A stretch of 47,325 bases of DNA from Candidatus Nitrosopumilus sp. (GCA_028343855.1 JAOLZN010000010.1:1-47325), one strand, 5' to 3'. Shown: positions 23,784 through 32,234, counted from the stretch's first letter. Translations and numbers: made by a program. Notes: generated from the letters alone by a model not told the origin.

Positions 23784-24530
23784 ATGGATAATAAATCCTG
23801 GGATAATTTAGCAGCTAATTATGATAAGAGTGTGGAAGATAATCAAAGTCCATTAATAATTAATTATCTTGACAAGGAAATTGAAATTCTTAATATTTTG
23901 TGCCAAAAACATAGCAACAAAAACAGTAATTTTTCAATTATTGATATGGGTGCCGGTACTGGGAGAGTAGTTTTTGCTCTTGATAAAAAATTACATAATA
24001 ATTCAATTGAATTTTTTGGCGTTGAAAATTCTGACTCCATGCTAAATTTTGCAAATCATAAAAATAGCAAACATGATGGAGTTTCAAAAATTAGTTTTTT
24101 AAAATATGATCTTACTGATTCTAATTTATCTGAGTATTTTCAATTAAATGATGCTAATATTGTGATGTGTTCATTCAATACATTGGGTGTAGTTCCTTCT
24201 GATAAGCGCCAAAAATTCATTGATAATATGAAAATTATTGCTGGAAAAAATGGATTGGTAGTGTTAACTATGTTTAATGGTGATGACTTTGGTTTTGTTG
24301 CCCCAAAATTATATCACTCCATGATTCCAATGATTAAACAAATAGATGGTGATTCTTTTGATGAAGAAAATAGAGTTTTTCACAATAGTCTTGGTTTTAG
24401 AAGTCAATGGTTTACTAAAAATGAAATCAAATCAATGTTGAATACAAATATTGATCCTAATCCAATTGATGTAGTTGTAGATGATAAATGCTTTACATTT
24501 GGTAATGTGTTTGTTGATAGAAATATTTGA
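23784..24530 (+). CDS. Class I SAM-dependent methyltransferase, substrate unknown
   Basis: A 248-residue Rossmann methyltransferase. Motif I is IIDMGAGTGRVVFAL (about residues 51-65), the acidic end of strand two is FFGVENSDSML, and NIVMCSFNTLGVVPSDKR follows as motif IV with a helix. The N-terminus WDNLAANYDKSVED is typical of the small-molecule group. The C-terminal part (SLGFRSQWFTKNEI) is the usual substrate lid. Not recognisable further. The TPR gene begins 11 bases after its stop, so a two-gene unit is likely. Confidence 0.8.
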   Translation: MDNKSWDNLAANYDKSVEDNQSPLIINYLDKEIEILNILCQKHSNKNSNFSIIDMGAGTGRVVFALDKKLHNNSIEFFGVENSDSMLNFANHKNSKHDGVSKISFLKYDLTDSNLSEYFQLNDANIVMCSFNTLGVVPSDKRQKFIDNMKIIAGKNGLVVLTMFNGDDFGFVAPKLYHSMIPMIKQIDGDSFDEENRVFHNSLGFRSQWFTKNEIKSMLNTNIDPNPIDVVVDDKCFTFGNVFVDRNI

Positions 24531-24541
24531 GATTTTTAATT

Positions 24542-25033
24542 ATGTCTGAAATAGAAAGATTGTTGAGTGAAGGGCAAAGATCATTAAATTTAGACAATCC
24601 AAAAGAAGCATTATCTTTTTATGAAAAAATTCTTGATCAAAGACCAACTCATTTAGAAGCATTATTAAAAAAAGGGAATATTTTTGGAAGATTTAGTAGG
24701 TTCAATGAAGCTATCCTTTGTTATGATGCTGTTCTTTTACAAGAAAAAGAAAACCTCTTAGCATTATTGAATAAGGGATTATGTCACCATAATACTGGAC
24801 AATACGATATAGCCATAACTTGTTTTAATCTAGTTTTAAAAATTAAACCCCAAAATAAGACTGCATTATATAACAAATCTTCCTCAATAATAAAATCTGG
24901 TAAAATTAAGGAAGGGTTAGAAATTTTATCTGAATTAATTGAATTGGATTCTTCGTATAAGCAACAAGCCAAATATGATGTTGATTTTGTTGATATCAAA
25001 CTTTTAAATGAATTTAAAGAAATTACTAATTAA
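24542..25033 (+). CDS. TPR repeat protein
   Basis: A 163-residue soluble protein of about four TPR units; clear ones are EALSFYEKILDQRPTHLEAL, EAILCYDAVLLQEKENLLAL and IAITCFNLVLKIKPQNKTAL. TPRs form a superhelical scaffold that binds peptides or proteins. No signal peptide. It is 11 bases downstream of a methyltransferase. I used the ATG at 24542; an in-frame TTG at 24527 would overlap the methyltransferase stop. Confidence 0.75.
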   Translation: MSEIERLLSEGQRSLNLDNPKEALSFYEKILDQRPTHLEALLKKGNIFGRFSRFNEAILCYDAVLLQEKENLLALLNKGLCHHNTGQYDIAITCFNLVLKIKPQNKTALYNKSSSIIKSGKIKEGLEILSELIELDSSYKQQAKYDVDFVDIKLLNEFKEITN

Positions 25034-25041
25034 TTTTTTTT
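25034..25041 (+). terminator. T-run between convergent genes
   Basis: Eight T residues directly after the TPR gene stop, in the 6-base gap before the convergent Rieske gene's stop, with AT-rich flanks. A U-tract is the usual archaeal intrinsic terminator. Confidence 0.45.
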
Positions 25042-25342
25042 AAATATCCACATAGAGTCCGTCGTCTCTCTTTTCGACTTCATATGTTTCTAATTTTACA
25101 TCTTTGAGATAATCTACTAATTTTCCTGTCTTTATGTTGTAGTGCCAGAAATGTAATGGGCATTCAACTATATCTCCTTCTAATTTGCCTGGTGCAATTG
25201 ATCCGTCTTGGTGAACGCATAGGTCATCCATCGCATGAAAACCATCTTGATTAAAAATTGCAATTTGTTTTCCATCGATTTTGAATGCTTTACCTCCACC
25301 TGAAGGTACTTCGCCTTTCTCTGCAATTTTTTTCCATGCCAT
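25040..25342 (-). CDS. Rieske-type [2Fe-2S] ferredoxin-like protein
   Basis: A 100-residue Rieske domain. The cluster ligands are C-x-H in LCVHQDG and C-x2-H in VECPLHFWHYN, 17-18 residues apart, the standard arrangement of bacterial Rieske ferredoxins and the small subunits of dioxygenases. No signal peptide or membrane anchor, so it acts in the cytoplasm as an electron carrier or redox subunit; the partner is not adjacent. I used the ATG at 25342 (MAWKK); a TTG at 25354 would add four residues. Confidence 0.9.
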   Translation of the reverse strand: MAWKKIAEKGEVPSGGGKAFKIDGKQIAIFNQDGFHAMDDLCVHQDGSIAPGKLEGDIVECPLHFWHYNIKTGKLVDYLKDVKLETYEVEKRDDGLYVDI

Positions 25343-25388
25343 GAGTTTAATCAAATATCTGTCATTTATTTACATTCGCATGATAGTA

Positions 25389-25396
25389 TTTTATAG
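25389..25396 (+). promoter_or_regulatory. TATA box of ahcY
   Basis: TTTTATAG centred about 26 bases before the TTG at 25418, a good fit to the archaeal TATA consensus. It implies a leaderless message beginning at the TTG. Confidence 0.6.
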
Positions 25397-25417
25397 CCCC
25401 TGACTGGCATTTGTTTA

Positions 25418-26659
25418 TTGAGTAAAGTAAAATCTAGTCCAAAATTGATCAAAGAAGGAAAACTTTCTTATGAATGGGCTAGATCTCATATGCAAATTTT
25501 AGATAATACTATTAATCGATTAAAAAAATCAAAACCTCTCAAGGGAATTACTCTTGGTTTTTGTTTACACGTTACAAAAGAAACTTCTGTTTTACTTATG
25601 GGTGCAAAAGAATTGGGCGCAACAGTTGCAGTTTGTGGTGGCAATCCTTTAACAACTCAGGATAATATTGCTGCATTTTTGGCTTCACAAGGAATCAATG
25701 TTTATGCCTGGCATGGACAATCTGTAAAAGATTATGATTGGTCAATTGATCAAGTACTCAAACACAAGCCAACAATTCTAACTGACGATGGCGCTGACAT
25801 GAATATCAAAGCACATTTTGATAAAAGATTCAAAGACATGAAAGTTTTAGGAGCAACTGAAGAAACTACTGCAGGTGTAACTAGAATTAGAGCCGTAGAA
25901 AATCAAGGAAAATTACGTTATCCTGTAATCTTAGTTAATGAAGCTGTTACCAAACATATGTTTGATAATCAATATGGAACTGGTCAAAGTACAATTGATG
26001 GTTACTTACGTGCCATGAATTTGTTGATGGCTTCTAAACGTATTGTTGTAGTTGGTTATGGATGGGTAGGACGTGGTGTCGCATCTAGATGCCGTGGAAT
26101 GGGCTCTAAAGTAATTGTAACTGAAGTTGATCCTGTAAAGGCATTAGAAGCTCACATGGATGGATTTGAAGTAATGCCAATGGCACAAGCAGCAAAAATT
26201 GGTGATATGTTTATCACATGTACAGGAATGACTAGTGTAATTAGAAAAGAACACATCTTAAAAATGAAAGATGGTGCAATTATGGGCAACGTTGGACACT
26301 TTGATGTTGAAATTGACGCTGAATTTTTACTCAAGAAATCAAAATCTGTAAAAGAAGTTAGACCAACACTTGATGAATGTACTTTGAAAAATGGTAAAAA
26401 AGTTTACTTGATTGGACAAGGACGTCTTGCTAACTTAGTTTCTGCTGAAGGGCATCCTCCAGAAGTAATGGCACAATCATTTTCAAATCAACTTTTGTCT
26501 GTATTGTATATCTTAAAGAATCACAAAAAAATGGAAAATAAAATTATTGATGTTCCAAAAGAAATTGATATTCAAATTGCATTTGATGCATTGAAGGCTA
26601 TGGATGTTAAAATTGATAAATTAACTCCAGAACAAGTAAAATACGCAAATAACTGGTAA
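25418..26659 (+). CDS. ahcY: S-adenosylhomocysteine hydrolase
   Basis: A 413-residue enzyme that splits S-adenosylhomocysteine to adenosine and homocysteine and so keeps methyltransferases running. The NAD-binding domain is RIVVVGYGWVGRGVASRCRG (about residues 208-227); the substrate domain has GFCLHVTKETSVLL, GNPLTTQDNIAA and GATEETTAGV, and the closing part NVGHFDVEID and LLSVLYI. It is the short archaeal form, without the mammalian insert. The start is TTG, supported by the TATA box 26 bases before. Convergence with the Rieske gene is on the other side. Confidence 0.97.
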   Translation: MSKVKSSPKLIKEGKLSYEWARSHMQILDNTINRLKKSKPLKGITLGFCLHVTKETSVLLMGAKELGATVAVCGGNPLTTQDNIAAFLASQGINVYAWHGQSVKDYDWSIDQVLKHKPTILTDDGADMNIKAHFDKRFKDMKVLGATEETTAGVTRIRAVENQGKLRYPVILVNEAVTKHMFDNQYGTGQSTIDGYLRAMNLLMASKRIVVVGYGWVGRGVASRCRGMGSKVIVTEVDPVKALEAHMDGFEVMPMAQAAKIGDMFITCTGMTSVIRKEHILKMKDGAIMGNVGHFDVEIDAEFLLKKSKSVKEVRPTLDECTLKNGKKVYLIGQGRLANLVSAEGHPPEVMAQSFSNQLLSVLYILKNHKKMENKIIDVPKEIDIQIAFDALKAMDVKIDKLTPEQVKYANNW

Positions 26660-26697
26660 AACTTCTTAACTCCGATTTTACTTTTGACAACTGTATA

Positions 26698-28353
26698 ATG
26701 AATAAAAGAGCTATAATTACAAGTGCATTACCATATGCAAATGGTGAGATTCACTTGGGTCATGTTGCATCAACATATCTCCCAGCAGATGTGACTACAA
26801 GATTTCTAAAACAAAACGGTGTTGAAGCATACTATGTTTGTGCATCTGATGATTTTGGAACTCCTATCCTAATCCAATCCGAAAAACAAGGAAAAACTCC
26901 TGCAGATTATGTTGCTCATTGGAATAAACGTGACTATGAAGATTTTACTGCATTTGGAATTAATTTTGATTATTTTTACAAAACAAGTTCATCAGAAAAC
27001 ATTGAATTTGTACAAGATGTTTTTAAGAAATTAAATGATGCTGGTCATATTTACCAAAAGGAAATAATCCAATTTTATTGTAATAACGATAAAAAATTCC
27101 TTCCTGACAGATACGTGAAAGGAATTTGCCCTCATTGTAAGGCTGAAGACCAATATTCTGATTTATGTGAAAGTTGTGGACGTGTACCTGAGGAAATTAC
27201 TGATCCAAAATGTTCTCTTTGTGGCCAAACTCCAACAAAGGAAAAAACTAATCATTACTTTTTCAAACTCAAAAATTTTGGTGATTCCTTATCTGAATGG
27301 CTAGAAGAAACTACCACTCTTCAAAAGGATGTCAAAAAATATGTTCAAAACTGGATTAAATCTGGATTAATTGATTGGGATATTACTAGAGATATTCCTT
27401 GGGGTGTTCCTGTCCCACTTGATGATGCAGATGGTAAAGTATTCTATGGATGGTTTGATAATCATCTTGCATACATTTCTACTGCATTAAAATTTCTAAA
27501 TGATAAGGGAATTGATGGAAAAGAGTTTTGGAACTCTGCAGACATTTATCATTTTATTGGAAAGGATATTGTATATCATCATTATCTATTCTTACCTGCA
27601 ATGAGATTGGGCATCAATAAAGAATTCAAATTACCTACATACATTCCAACTAGAGGTCATCTTACACTTCAAGGAAAAAAAATATCTAAGAGTAGAAATT
27701 GGTACATTGGATTAAAACAATTTTTACAATACTACCCTGCTGATTATTTGAGATTTTATCTTGTATCTATCAATCCCTATTCACAAGATGATTTGAATTT
27801 TGACTGGGATGATTTTACAACTAGAATAAATTCTGAATTAATTGGTAATCTGGGAAATTTTATTAATCGTGCTTTAGGATTTACAAAAAAATCCTTTGAT
27901 GGAAAAATTCCTGAGACTGAATCTTTTGATGAAAAAGATTCTGAAGCAGAACAAAAAATAAAATCCCTTGCTACTGATGTTTCTACTTTGATGGAGCAAA
28001 ACCACTTGGATAGGGCATTAAAGAAAATTATGGAGGTTTCTTCATTTTTTAATCAGTATTTCCAACATAAGGAACCTTGGAAAAATGGTCCTGGAACTGC
28101 AAATTGCGTATATCTATCTGTAAATGCAGTTAGGAGTTTTGCCATTGCTATATTCCCATTTATGCCTGAGTCTGCCCAAAAAATTTGGGAACAATTAGCC
28201 CTTGATGGAAATGTGGCTGACATGTTGTGGTCTTCTCAATCTGAATTGGGTATTTCATCTGGACACACACTTGGTGATGCTTCTCCATTATTTGCAAGAA
28301 TTGAAAAATCTGATATTGAAAAATACAAAAAAGAATTAGGTCCTTCTGAATAA
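26698..28353 (+). CDS. metG: Methionyl-tRNA synthetase
   Basis: A 551-residue class I synthetase. PYANGEIHLGHVASTYLPAD contains the HIGH motif (HLGH), CPHCKAEDQYSDLCESCG with KCSLCG are the two zinc knuckles, and KKISKSRNWYIG is the KMSKS loop. The anticodon-binding helices follow from about residue 390. The C-terminal EMAP-like dimerisation domain found in many bacteria is not present, as in many archaea, where it may be a separate gene. It charges tRNA-Met for initiation and elongation. The hydrolase gene begins two bases after its stop. Confidence 0.97.
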   Translation: MNKRAIITSALPYANGEIHLGHVASTYLPADVTTRFLKQNGVEAYYVCASDDFGTPILIQSEKQGKTPADYVAHWNKRDYEDFTAFGINFDYFYKTSSSENIEFVQDVFKKLNDAGHIYQKEIIQFYCNNDKKFLPDRYVKGICPHCKAEDQYSDLCESCGRVPEEITDPKCSLCGQTPTKEKTNHYFFKLKNFGDSLSEWLEETTTLQKDVKKYVQNWIKSGLIDWDITRDIPWGVPVPLDDADGKVFYGWFDNHLAYISTALKFLNDKGIDGKEFWNSADIYHFIGKDIVYHHYLFLPAMRLGINKEFKLPTYIPTRGHLTLQGKKISKSRNWYIGLKQFLQYYPADYLRFYLVSINPYSQDDLNFDWDDFTTRINSELIGNLGNFINRALGFTKKSFDGKIPETESFDEKDSEAEQKIKSLATDVSTLMEQNHLDRALKKIMEVSSFFNQYFQHKEPWKNGPGTANCVYLSVNAVRSFAIAIFPFMPESAQKIWEQLALDGNVADMLWSSQSELGISSGHTLGDASPLFARIEKSDIEKYKKELGPSE

Positions 28354-28355
28354 TT

Positions 28356-29108
28356 ATGAAACCTGTCCCCAGAATTTCAACTCGTGGATACTATAATTTA
28401 CTAAATGGAAAAACTATTAAAAATAATTCATACTATCTATACCCAAAACCAGATTTCAAAAAACTAGTTGATTCAAAAGAATTAACAATAATGATTCATG
28501 GTTTGAGAAATGATAATGCTGGAGCAATTACCAAAGTTGTTTTGGCAAAAACTAAACTAAAAAAACTGGGATACTCTTATCCTGTAATTGGATATAGTTA
28601 TGATTCAAACACTACTGGTGCTCATTTACTGAAATATGCAAAAAGATCATTGACTGCAGGACAAGTTATTGCAAAGAAAAATGGACGTAACTTGGGAAAA
28701 TTTATTGAAGATTTTAAATCTGATAGCCCTGATACAAAAATTCGTTTAATTGGACACTCTCTTGGTACTCAGGTTATCTTAAGTACTTTGGAATATCTTG
28801 CAAAAAAGAAAAATAATTTTGGAATTGTAGAAGGAGTATATTTTTTTGGTGCATCTATTACTGATGACGTTCCATCCTCAAAGAAATATGGGAAAATTCT
28901 TCAAAATATTGTTGATAAAAAAATTGTTAATCACTATGCTCCATCTGATGAGGTTTTAGCTTGGGCAGATAAAGAAAAATTTGTTAATGGTCCTTTGGGA
29001 CTAAATGGGGCAACTGGAAAACCAATATCAAAATACAATCAGATTTTACTGAAACCTAAAAATCATAGATTTGCAAGTTATGCCTCTGCATTGAAAAAAT
29101 TCCCGTAG
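28356..29108 (+). CDS. Alpha/beta-hydrolase-fold serine hydrolase
   Basis: A 250-residue cytoplasmic alpha/beta hydrolase. The oxyanion strand is LTIMIHGLRND and the nucleophile elbow is IRLIGHSLGTQVILSTLEYL (GHSLG Ser at about residue 130). The later Asp is probably in VNHYAPSDEVLAW and the His in KNHRFASY. This layout resembles DUF726-type hydrolases. The substrate is unknown; an esterase or lipase-like role is inferred only from the fold. It is co-oriented with metG, 2 bases apart, and probably read through. Confidence 0.75.
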   Translation: MKPVPRISTRGYYNLLNGKTIKNNSYYLYPKPDFKKLVDSKELTIMIHGLRNDNAGAITKVVLAKTKLKKLGYSYPVIGYSYDSNTTGAHLLKYAKRSLTAGQVIAKKNGRNLGKFIEDFKSDSPDTKIRLIGHSLGTQVILSTLEYLAKKKNNFGIVEGVYFFGASITDDVPSSKKYGKILQNIVDKKIVNHYAPSDEVLAWADKEKFVNGPLGLNGATGKPISKYNQILLKPKNHRFASYASALKKFP

Positions 29109-29151
29109 AATTTCAACTAACTATAAGTTGGTACCTTTGATGCGTCATTTT

Positions 29152-29159
29152 TTTATATG
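29152..29159 (+). promoter_or_regulatory. TATA-like box before tiny ORF 29180
   Basis: TTTATATG centred 25 bases before the ATG at 29180, at the spacing seen for larger genes here. Confidence 0.4.
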
Positions 29160-29179
29160 ATTATTGACTACTTTTAGGC

Positions 29180-29287
29180 ATGGAATTGAATAAATCAATT
29201 AATTCTAACAAATCTATTTTGTATCACTTTAACATTTTAGATGAAAAATCCGAAACTTGTTTGGATCTTTCTGACTACCCTTGCTAA
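29180..29287 (+). CDS. Possible 35-residue protein
   Basis: A short frame starting MELNKSINSNKSIL and ending DLSDYPC. It has no recognisable domain. The only support is a TATA-like box at the right distance before the ATG and an otherwise empty 222-base gap. It may encode a peptide, or the promoter could serve a small RNA instead. Confidence 0.35.
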   Translation: MELNKSINSNKSILYHFNILDEKSETCLDLSDYPC

Positions 29288-29300
29288 ATCTAGTGATAAC

Positions 29301-29310
29301 TTTTTAAAAT
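29301..29310 (+). promoter_or_regulatory. TATA-like box before tiny zinc protein 29331
   Basis: TTTTTAAAAT centred about 26 bases before the ATG at 29331; the transcript would be leaderless. Confidence 0.5.
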
Positions 29311-29330
29311 TATATTGATAATGATTAGTC

Positions 29331-29447
29331 ATGAATGGTACTAGTTGTGACAATTGCTTTACAGGATATCGGCCTGGACAACTAATTTCTTGTGATACCT
29401 GCGGCTCTGAATTTTGTGATAGTTGCATTAAAAGTCATAAACACTGA
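29331..29447 (+). CDS. Tiny treble-clef/B-box-like zinc protein
   Basis: A 38-residue protein, MNGTSCDNCFTGYRPGQ onwards, with three CxxC pairs (CDNC, CDTC, CDSC) and two C-terminal His (KSHKH): enough ligands for two zinc ions in a cross-brace, like a minimal B-box or FYVE-like finger. A TATA-like box 26 bases upstream supports expression. The role is unknown. Confidence 0.6.
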   Translation: MNGTSCDNCFTGYRPGQLISCDTCGSEFCDSCIKSHKH

Positions 29448-29500
29448 ACTTTCTTTTTGAATTCAAAAATTCATAAGAAAGAATTTTTTATTTTATAATT

Positions 29501-30421
29501 ATGGTGAAATCCATCAATTTTGTAGTATTAGGTAAACAAGATATTGCATCCGAATTTGGGAAAAAAGGTACAGAATCAGATTTGACTCTTTATGATCGAA
29601 AGGAATCTGATATTATCAAAACTTGGGTAATTCCAAATGGCTTCCCAGAAAAAATTCAACCCTTATTTCAGGCAATTAATTTGGCTGAATATGTAATCTT
29701 TCATGTGGATAAACTAGATAAATTCACAGGAGAACAAATCATTGCTTTGAATTCTCTAAAAAAAGAAAAAGGTATCCTATCTCATACGTTTGATGTTGAT
29801 GAATCAAAACTAAATATGATGATTAAGGGAACTGTTGTTGAAAATTATGCTCGAGTGGACCAAGACAAAATTAAAGAAGAGATGAACACTCTTGAACCGA
29901 TCACAAATAATAATCCTGCAGAGTTGTTAATTGATCACTGTTTTGATGTCAAAGGTGTGGGAACTGTAATTTTGGGTAAGGTCAGTAATGGAACCATTAA
30001 GCAATACGACAATCTGAAATTATACCCTCACAATATTGACGTTTTAATAAAATCCATTCAGATGCATGATGATCCTGTTCCTGAGTCTGTTTGTCCTGCC
30101 AGAGTAGGTCTTGCAGTTAAGGGTGCAAAACCTGATGAAGTTGGACGCGGTGATGTAATTTCTGTTGAAAATGCTGTTGACATTAAAACTGAGATTGAAC
30201 TTGATTTTGAGAAAAGTCCATTTTACAAAAGTGAAATTTCTGAAAATCAAGGGTGTCTTGTAAATATTGGTTTGCAAACTAAAGCTGCAAAATTTTCTTC
30301 AATATCTCCATTAAAATTAATTTTTGAGAAACCTATTGTTTGTAAAAAAAATGATATTGCTGTTATCTTAAAACCTGAATCCACAACTATTCGTATTTTG
30401 GGCAGTGGCAAAATCCTATAG
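29501..30421 (+). CDS. EF-Tu/SelB-like protein with degenerate GTPase domain
   Basis: A 306-residue protein. The C-terminal two thirds (about residues 120-306) follow EF-Tu domains 2 and 3: FDVKGVGTVILGKVSNGTIKQYDNLKLYP is the domain 2 signature, then QMHDDPVPESVCPARVGLAVKGAKPDEVGRG. In the N-terminal part the GHVDHGKT P-loop is replaced (FVVLGKQDIASEF) and DCPGH is missing; only VDKLDK recalls NKxD. GTP hydrolysis is unlikely. Such SelB-like relatives occur in several archaea and may act on the ribosome or tRNA; the function is not known. Confidence 0.75.
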   Translation: MVKSINFVVLGKQDIASEFGKKGTESDLTLYDRKESDIIKTWVIPNGFPEKIQPLFQAINLAEYVIFHVDKLDKFTGEQIIALNSLKKEKGILSHTFDVDESKLNMMIKGTVVENYARVDQDKIKEEMNTLEPITNNNPAELLIDHCFDVKGVGTVILGKVSNGTIKQYDNLKLYPHNIDVLIKSIQMHDDPVPESVCPARVGLAVKGAKPDEVGRGDVISVENAVDIKTEIELDFEKSPFYKSEISENQGCLVNIGLQTKAAKFSSISPLKLIFEKPIVCKKNDIAVILKPESTTIRILGSGKIL

Positions 30422-30458
30422 TGTAATTTAATAAAATCCATCATTTCATAACTATTTG

Positions 30459-30578
30459 ATGGAACCTGCACGTTCTTGTCCCATTTGTCCTAAATGTGGC
30501 TCTAAAAGATTTATTCGACTTCCCGGTGACAAAGTCATCGTAAAATGTCGTTCATGTGATAATATTATTGAAATTTAA
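30459..30578 (+). CDS. Tiny zinc-ribbon protein
   Basis: A 39-residue protein, MEPARSCPICPKCGSKRF, with Cys at 7, 10 and 13 and a CRSC pair near the end; the CPKC/CRSC pairs make a single zinc ribbon. A TAATTTAATAAAATCC box about 27 bases before the ATG supports expression. It lies between the EF-Tu-like gene and ilvC. Many small archaeal zinc ribbons are transcription or translation adaptors; nothing more specific can be said. Confidence 0.6.
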   Translation: MEPARSCPICPKCGSKRFIRLPGDKVIVKCRSCDNIIEI

Positions 30579-30637
30579 TATTTTTTGACGTTGAATCTAC
30601 TTTCATAGTTAATATTTGCACGTCCTTTAGATACCTT

Positions 30638-31636
30638 ATGGCAAAAACATGGAAAGATAACGAAATCAGTCTAGATCCTATCAAGGATCAAACAATCGCT
30701 GTAATCGGTTATGGAATTCAAGGTGATGCTCAAGCTAATAACATGAAAGACTCTGGTCTCAATGTTATTGTCGGTCTTAAAGAAGGTGGAAAAAGCTGGA
30801 AAAAAGCCGAAGCTGATGGTCATAAGGTAATGTCTGTTGCAGAAGCAACTAAACAAGGAGACATTATTCACATCTTACTTCCAGATATGGTTCAGGGACA
30901 AATTTACAAAGATGAAATCGCACCAAATCTTTCAGAAGGAAAAGCATTGTCATTTTCTCATGCAGCTGCAATCTATTGGAAATGGATTGAAGCACCAAGT
31001 AATGTAGATCTTATTATGGTTGCTCCAAAAGGACCTGGTTCTAAAGTTAGAGAAACTTATCTTGATAACTTTGGTACTCCATCTATTGTTGCAGTCGAAC
31101 AAGACTTTACAGGAAAAGCTTGGGATAGAACTTTAGGAATTGCAAAAGCAATTGGTAGTGCAAGAGCTGGATTAATCAAAACTGCTTTCAAAGAAGAAGT
31201 TGAAACTGATTGGTTTGGTGAACAAGCAGACCTTTGTGGTGGTGCAGCTTCTATGGTAACAAATGCATTTGAAACTCTAGTTGAAGGAGGATATCAACCA
31301 GAAATCGCATACTTTGAAGTTTTACATGAACTCAAACTAATTGTAGATATGATTCAAAGATATGGAATTAATGGTATGTGGAGACGTGTAAGTGAAACTG
31401 CTAGATATGGTGGTTTAACACGTGGACCAATTGTTATGGATGCTGCAAGCAAAGCTAACATGAAAAAAGTTCTTACCATGATTCAAGATGGTACTTTCAA
31501 CAACGAGTGGATATCTGAATACCAGTCAAAAGGTTCAGAAGCATTTGATCAATACATGAAGAAAAATGATGAACACCAAATTGAAAAAGTTGGTAAAGAA
31601 ATGCGTAAAATGATGTGGCCTGATTCCACAGAATAA
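30638..31636 (+). CDS. ilvC: Ketol-acid reductoisomerase
   Basis: A 332-residue class I enzyme of valine and isoleucine synthesis: it isomerises and reduces acetolactate or acetohydroxybutyrate. The Rossmann motif is TIAVIGYGIQGDAQANNMKD, the cofactor loop GLKEGGKSWKKAEADGH, the substrate-loop motif VAPKGPGSKVRETYL, and the knotted C-terminal domain has ETDWFGEQADLCGG with the Mg2+ ligands and HELKLIVDMIQRYG. Length matches the family. TTAATATT is centred 26 bases before the ATG. No other branched-chain gene is adjacent. Confidence 0.97.
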   Translation: MAKTWKDNEISLDPIKDQTIAVIGYGIQGDAQANNMKDSGLNVIVGLKEGGKSWKKAEADGHKVMSVAEATKQGDIIHILLPDMVQGQIYKDEIAPNLSEGKALSFSHAAAIYWKWIEAPSNVDLIMVAPKGPGSKVRETYLDNFGTPSIVAVEQDFTGKAWDRTLGIAKAIGSARAGLIKTAFKEEVETDWFGEQADLCGGAASMVTNAFETLVEGGYQPEIAYFEVLHELKLIVDMIQRYGINGMWRRVSETARYGGLTRGPIVMDAASKANMKKVLTMIQDGTFNNEWISEYQSKGSEAFDQYMKKNDEHQIEKVGKEMRKMMWPDSTE

Positions 31637-31638
31637 TC

Positions 31639-31645
31639 TTTTTTT
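31639..31645 (+). terminator. T-run after ilvC
   Basis: Seven T residues followed by further A/T-rich sequence, right after the ilvC stop and only a few bases before the stop of the convergent mcmB gene. Candidate U-tract terminator. Confidence 0.45.
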
Positions 31646-31648
31646 ATT

Positions 31649-32071
31649 TTATATTTTTCTTAATTTAGACACACCAGTATTGATGTGTTCAATTATTGTT
31701 GGTAATGGTGTACCTGGACCAAATACATGGTCAACTCCTGACTTAACTAAATCTTTATGATCAATTTCTGGAATAACTCCTCCACCCACAATTAGGACAT
31801 CTTTGATTCCTTTCTTTTTGAGATTTTTTACAACTCTTGGAAACAATGTTCCGTGTGCTCCATTTAACAAACTCATTGCAACTGCATCCACATCTTCGTC
31901 TTCTGCAATTTGTGCAATTCTGTCTGGTGTTGCAAATAATCCTGAATAAATCACTTCCATTCCTGCATCTCTAAATGCTCTACATAGTACTAGTGCTCCC
32001 CTATCGTGACCATCTAGGCCTAATTTAGCAACTAAAATTTTGATATTACGTGATGTTGCTTTTTGCTTCAT
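31649..32071 (-). CDS. mcmB: Methylmalonyl-CoA mutase, small cobalamin-binding subunit
   Basis: A 140-residue B12-binding domain. LGLDGHDRGALVLCRAFRDAG carries the DxHxxG His that ligates cobalt, and the later SLLNGAHGT and VLIVGGGVIP complete the fold. It pairs with the large subunit at 37409-39010 to interconvert methylmalonyl-CoA and succinyl-CoA. It is encoded 5 kb away from the rest and on the opposite strand, so it is regulated separately. A TTTTAAAATATAC box about 24 bases before the ATG lies in the 183-base gap shared with albA. Confidence 0.95.
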   Translation of the reverse strand: MKQKATSRNIKILVAKLGLDGHDRGALVLCRAFRDAGMEVIYSGLFATPDRIAQIAEDEDVDAVAMSLLNGAHGTLFPRVVKNLKKKGIKDVLIVGGGVIPEIDHKDLVKSGVDHVFGPGTPLPTIIEHINTGVSKLRKI

Positions 32072-32207
32072 AATTTCGTTTTATTATGTATATTTTAAAA
32101 GCTTTAGTCTTTGTTAAAAATACATAAAATCACCCATTTGTTTTCCAAATGTTGTAAATGTCTGATCCATTGAGATCTAATGGGTTCTTTGAAGTTAATT
32201 TGGATAT

Positions 32208-32219
32208 GTTCAATTGAAC
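32208..32219. promoter_or_regulatory. 12-bp perfect palindrome in the albA promoter
   Basis: GTTCAATTGAAC is a perfect palindrome ending 6 bases before the TATA box of albA-tfb, over the BRE-side region. The position suits a repressor or activator dimer, but such a palindrome can also occur by chance in AT-rich DNA. Confidence 0.45.
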
Positions 32220-32225
32220 TATCTG

Positions 32226-32234
32226 TTTAAATTA
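32226..32234 (+). promoter_or_regulatory. TATA box of the albA-tfb operon
   Basis: TTTAAATTA centred 25 bases before the ATG of albA at 32255, consistent with a leaderless transcript. Confidence 0.6.
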
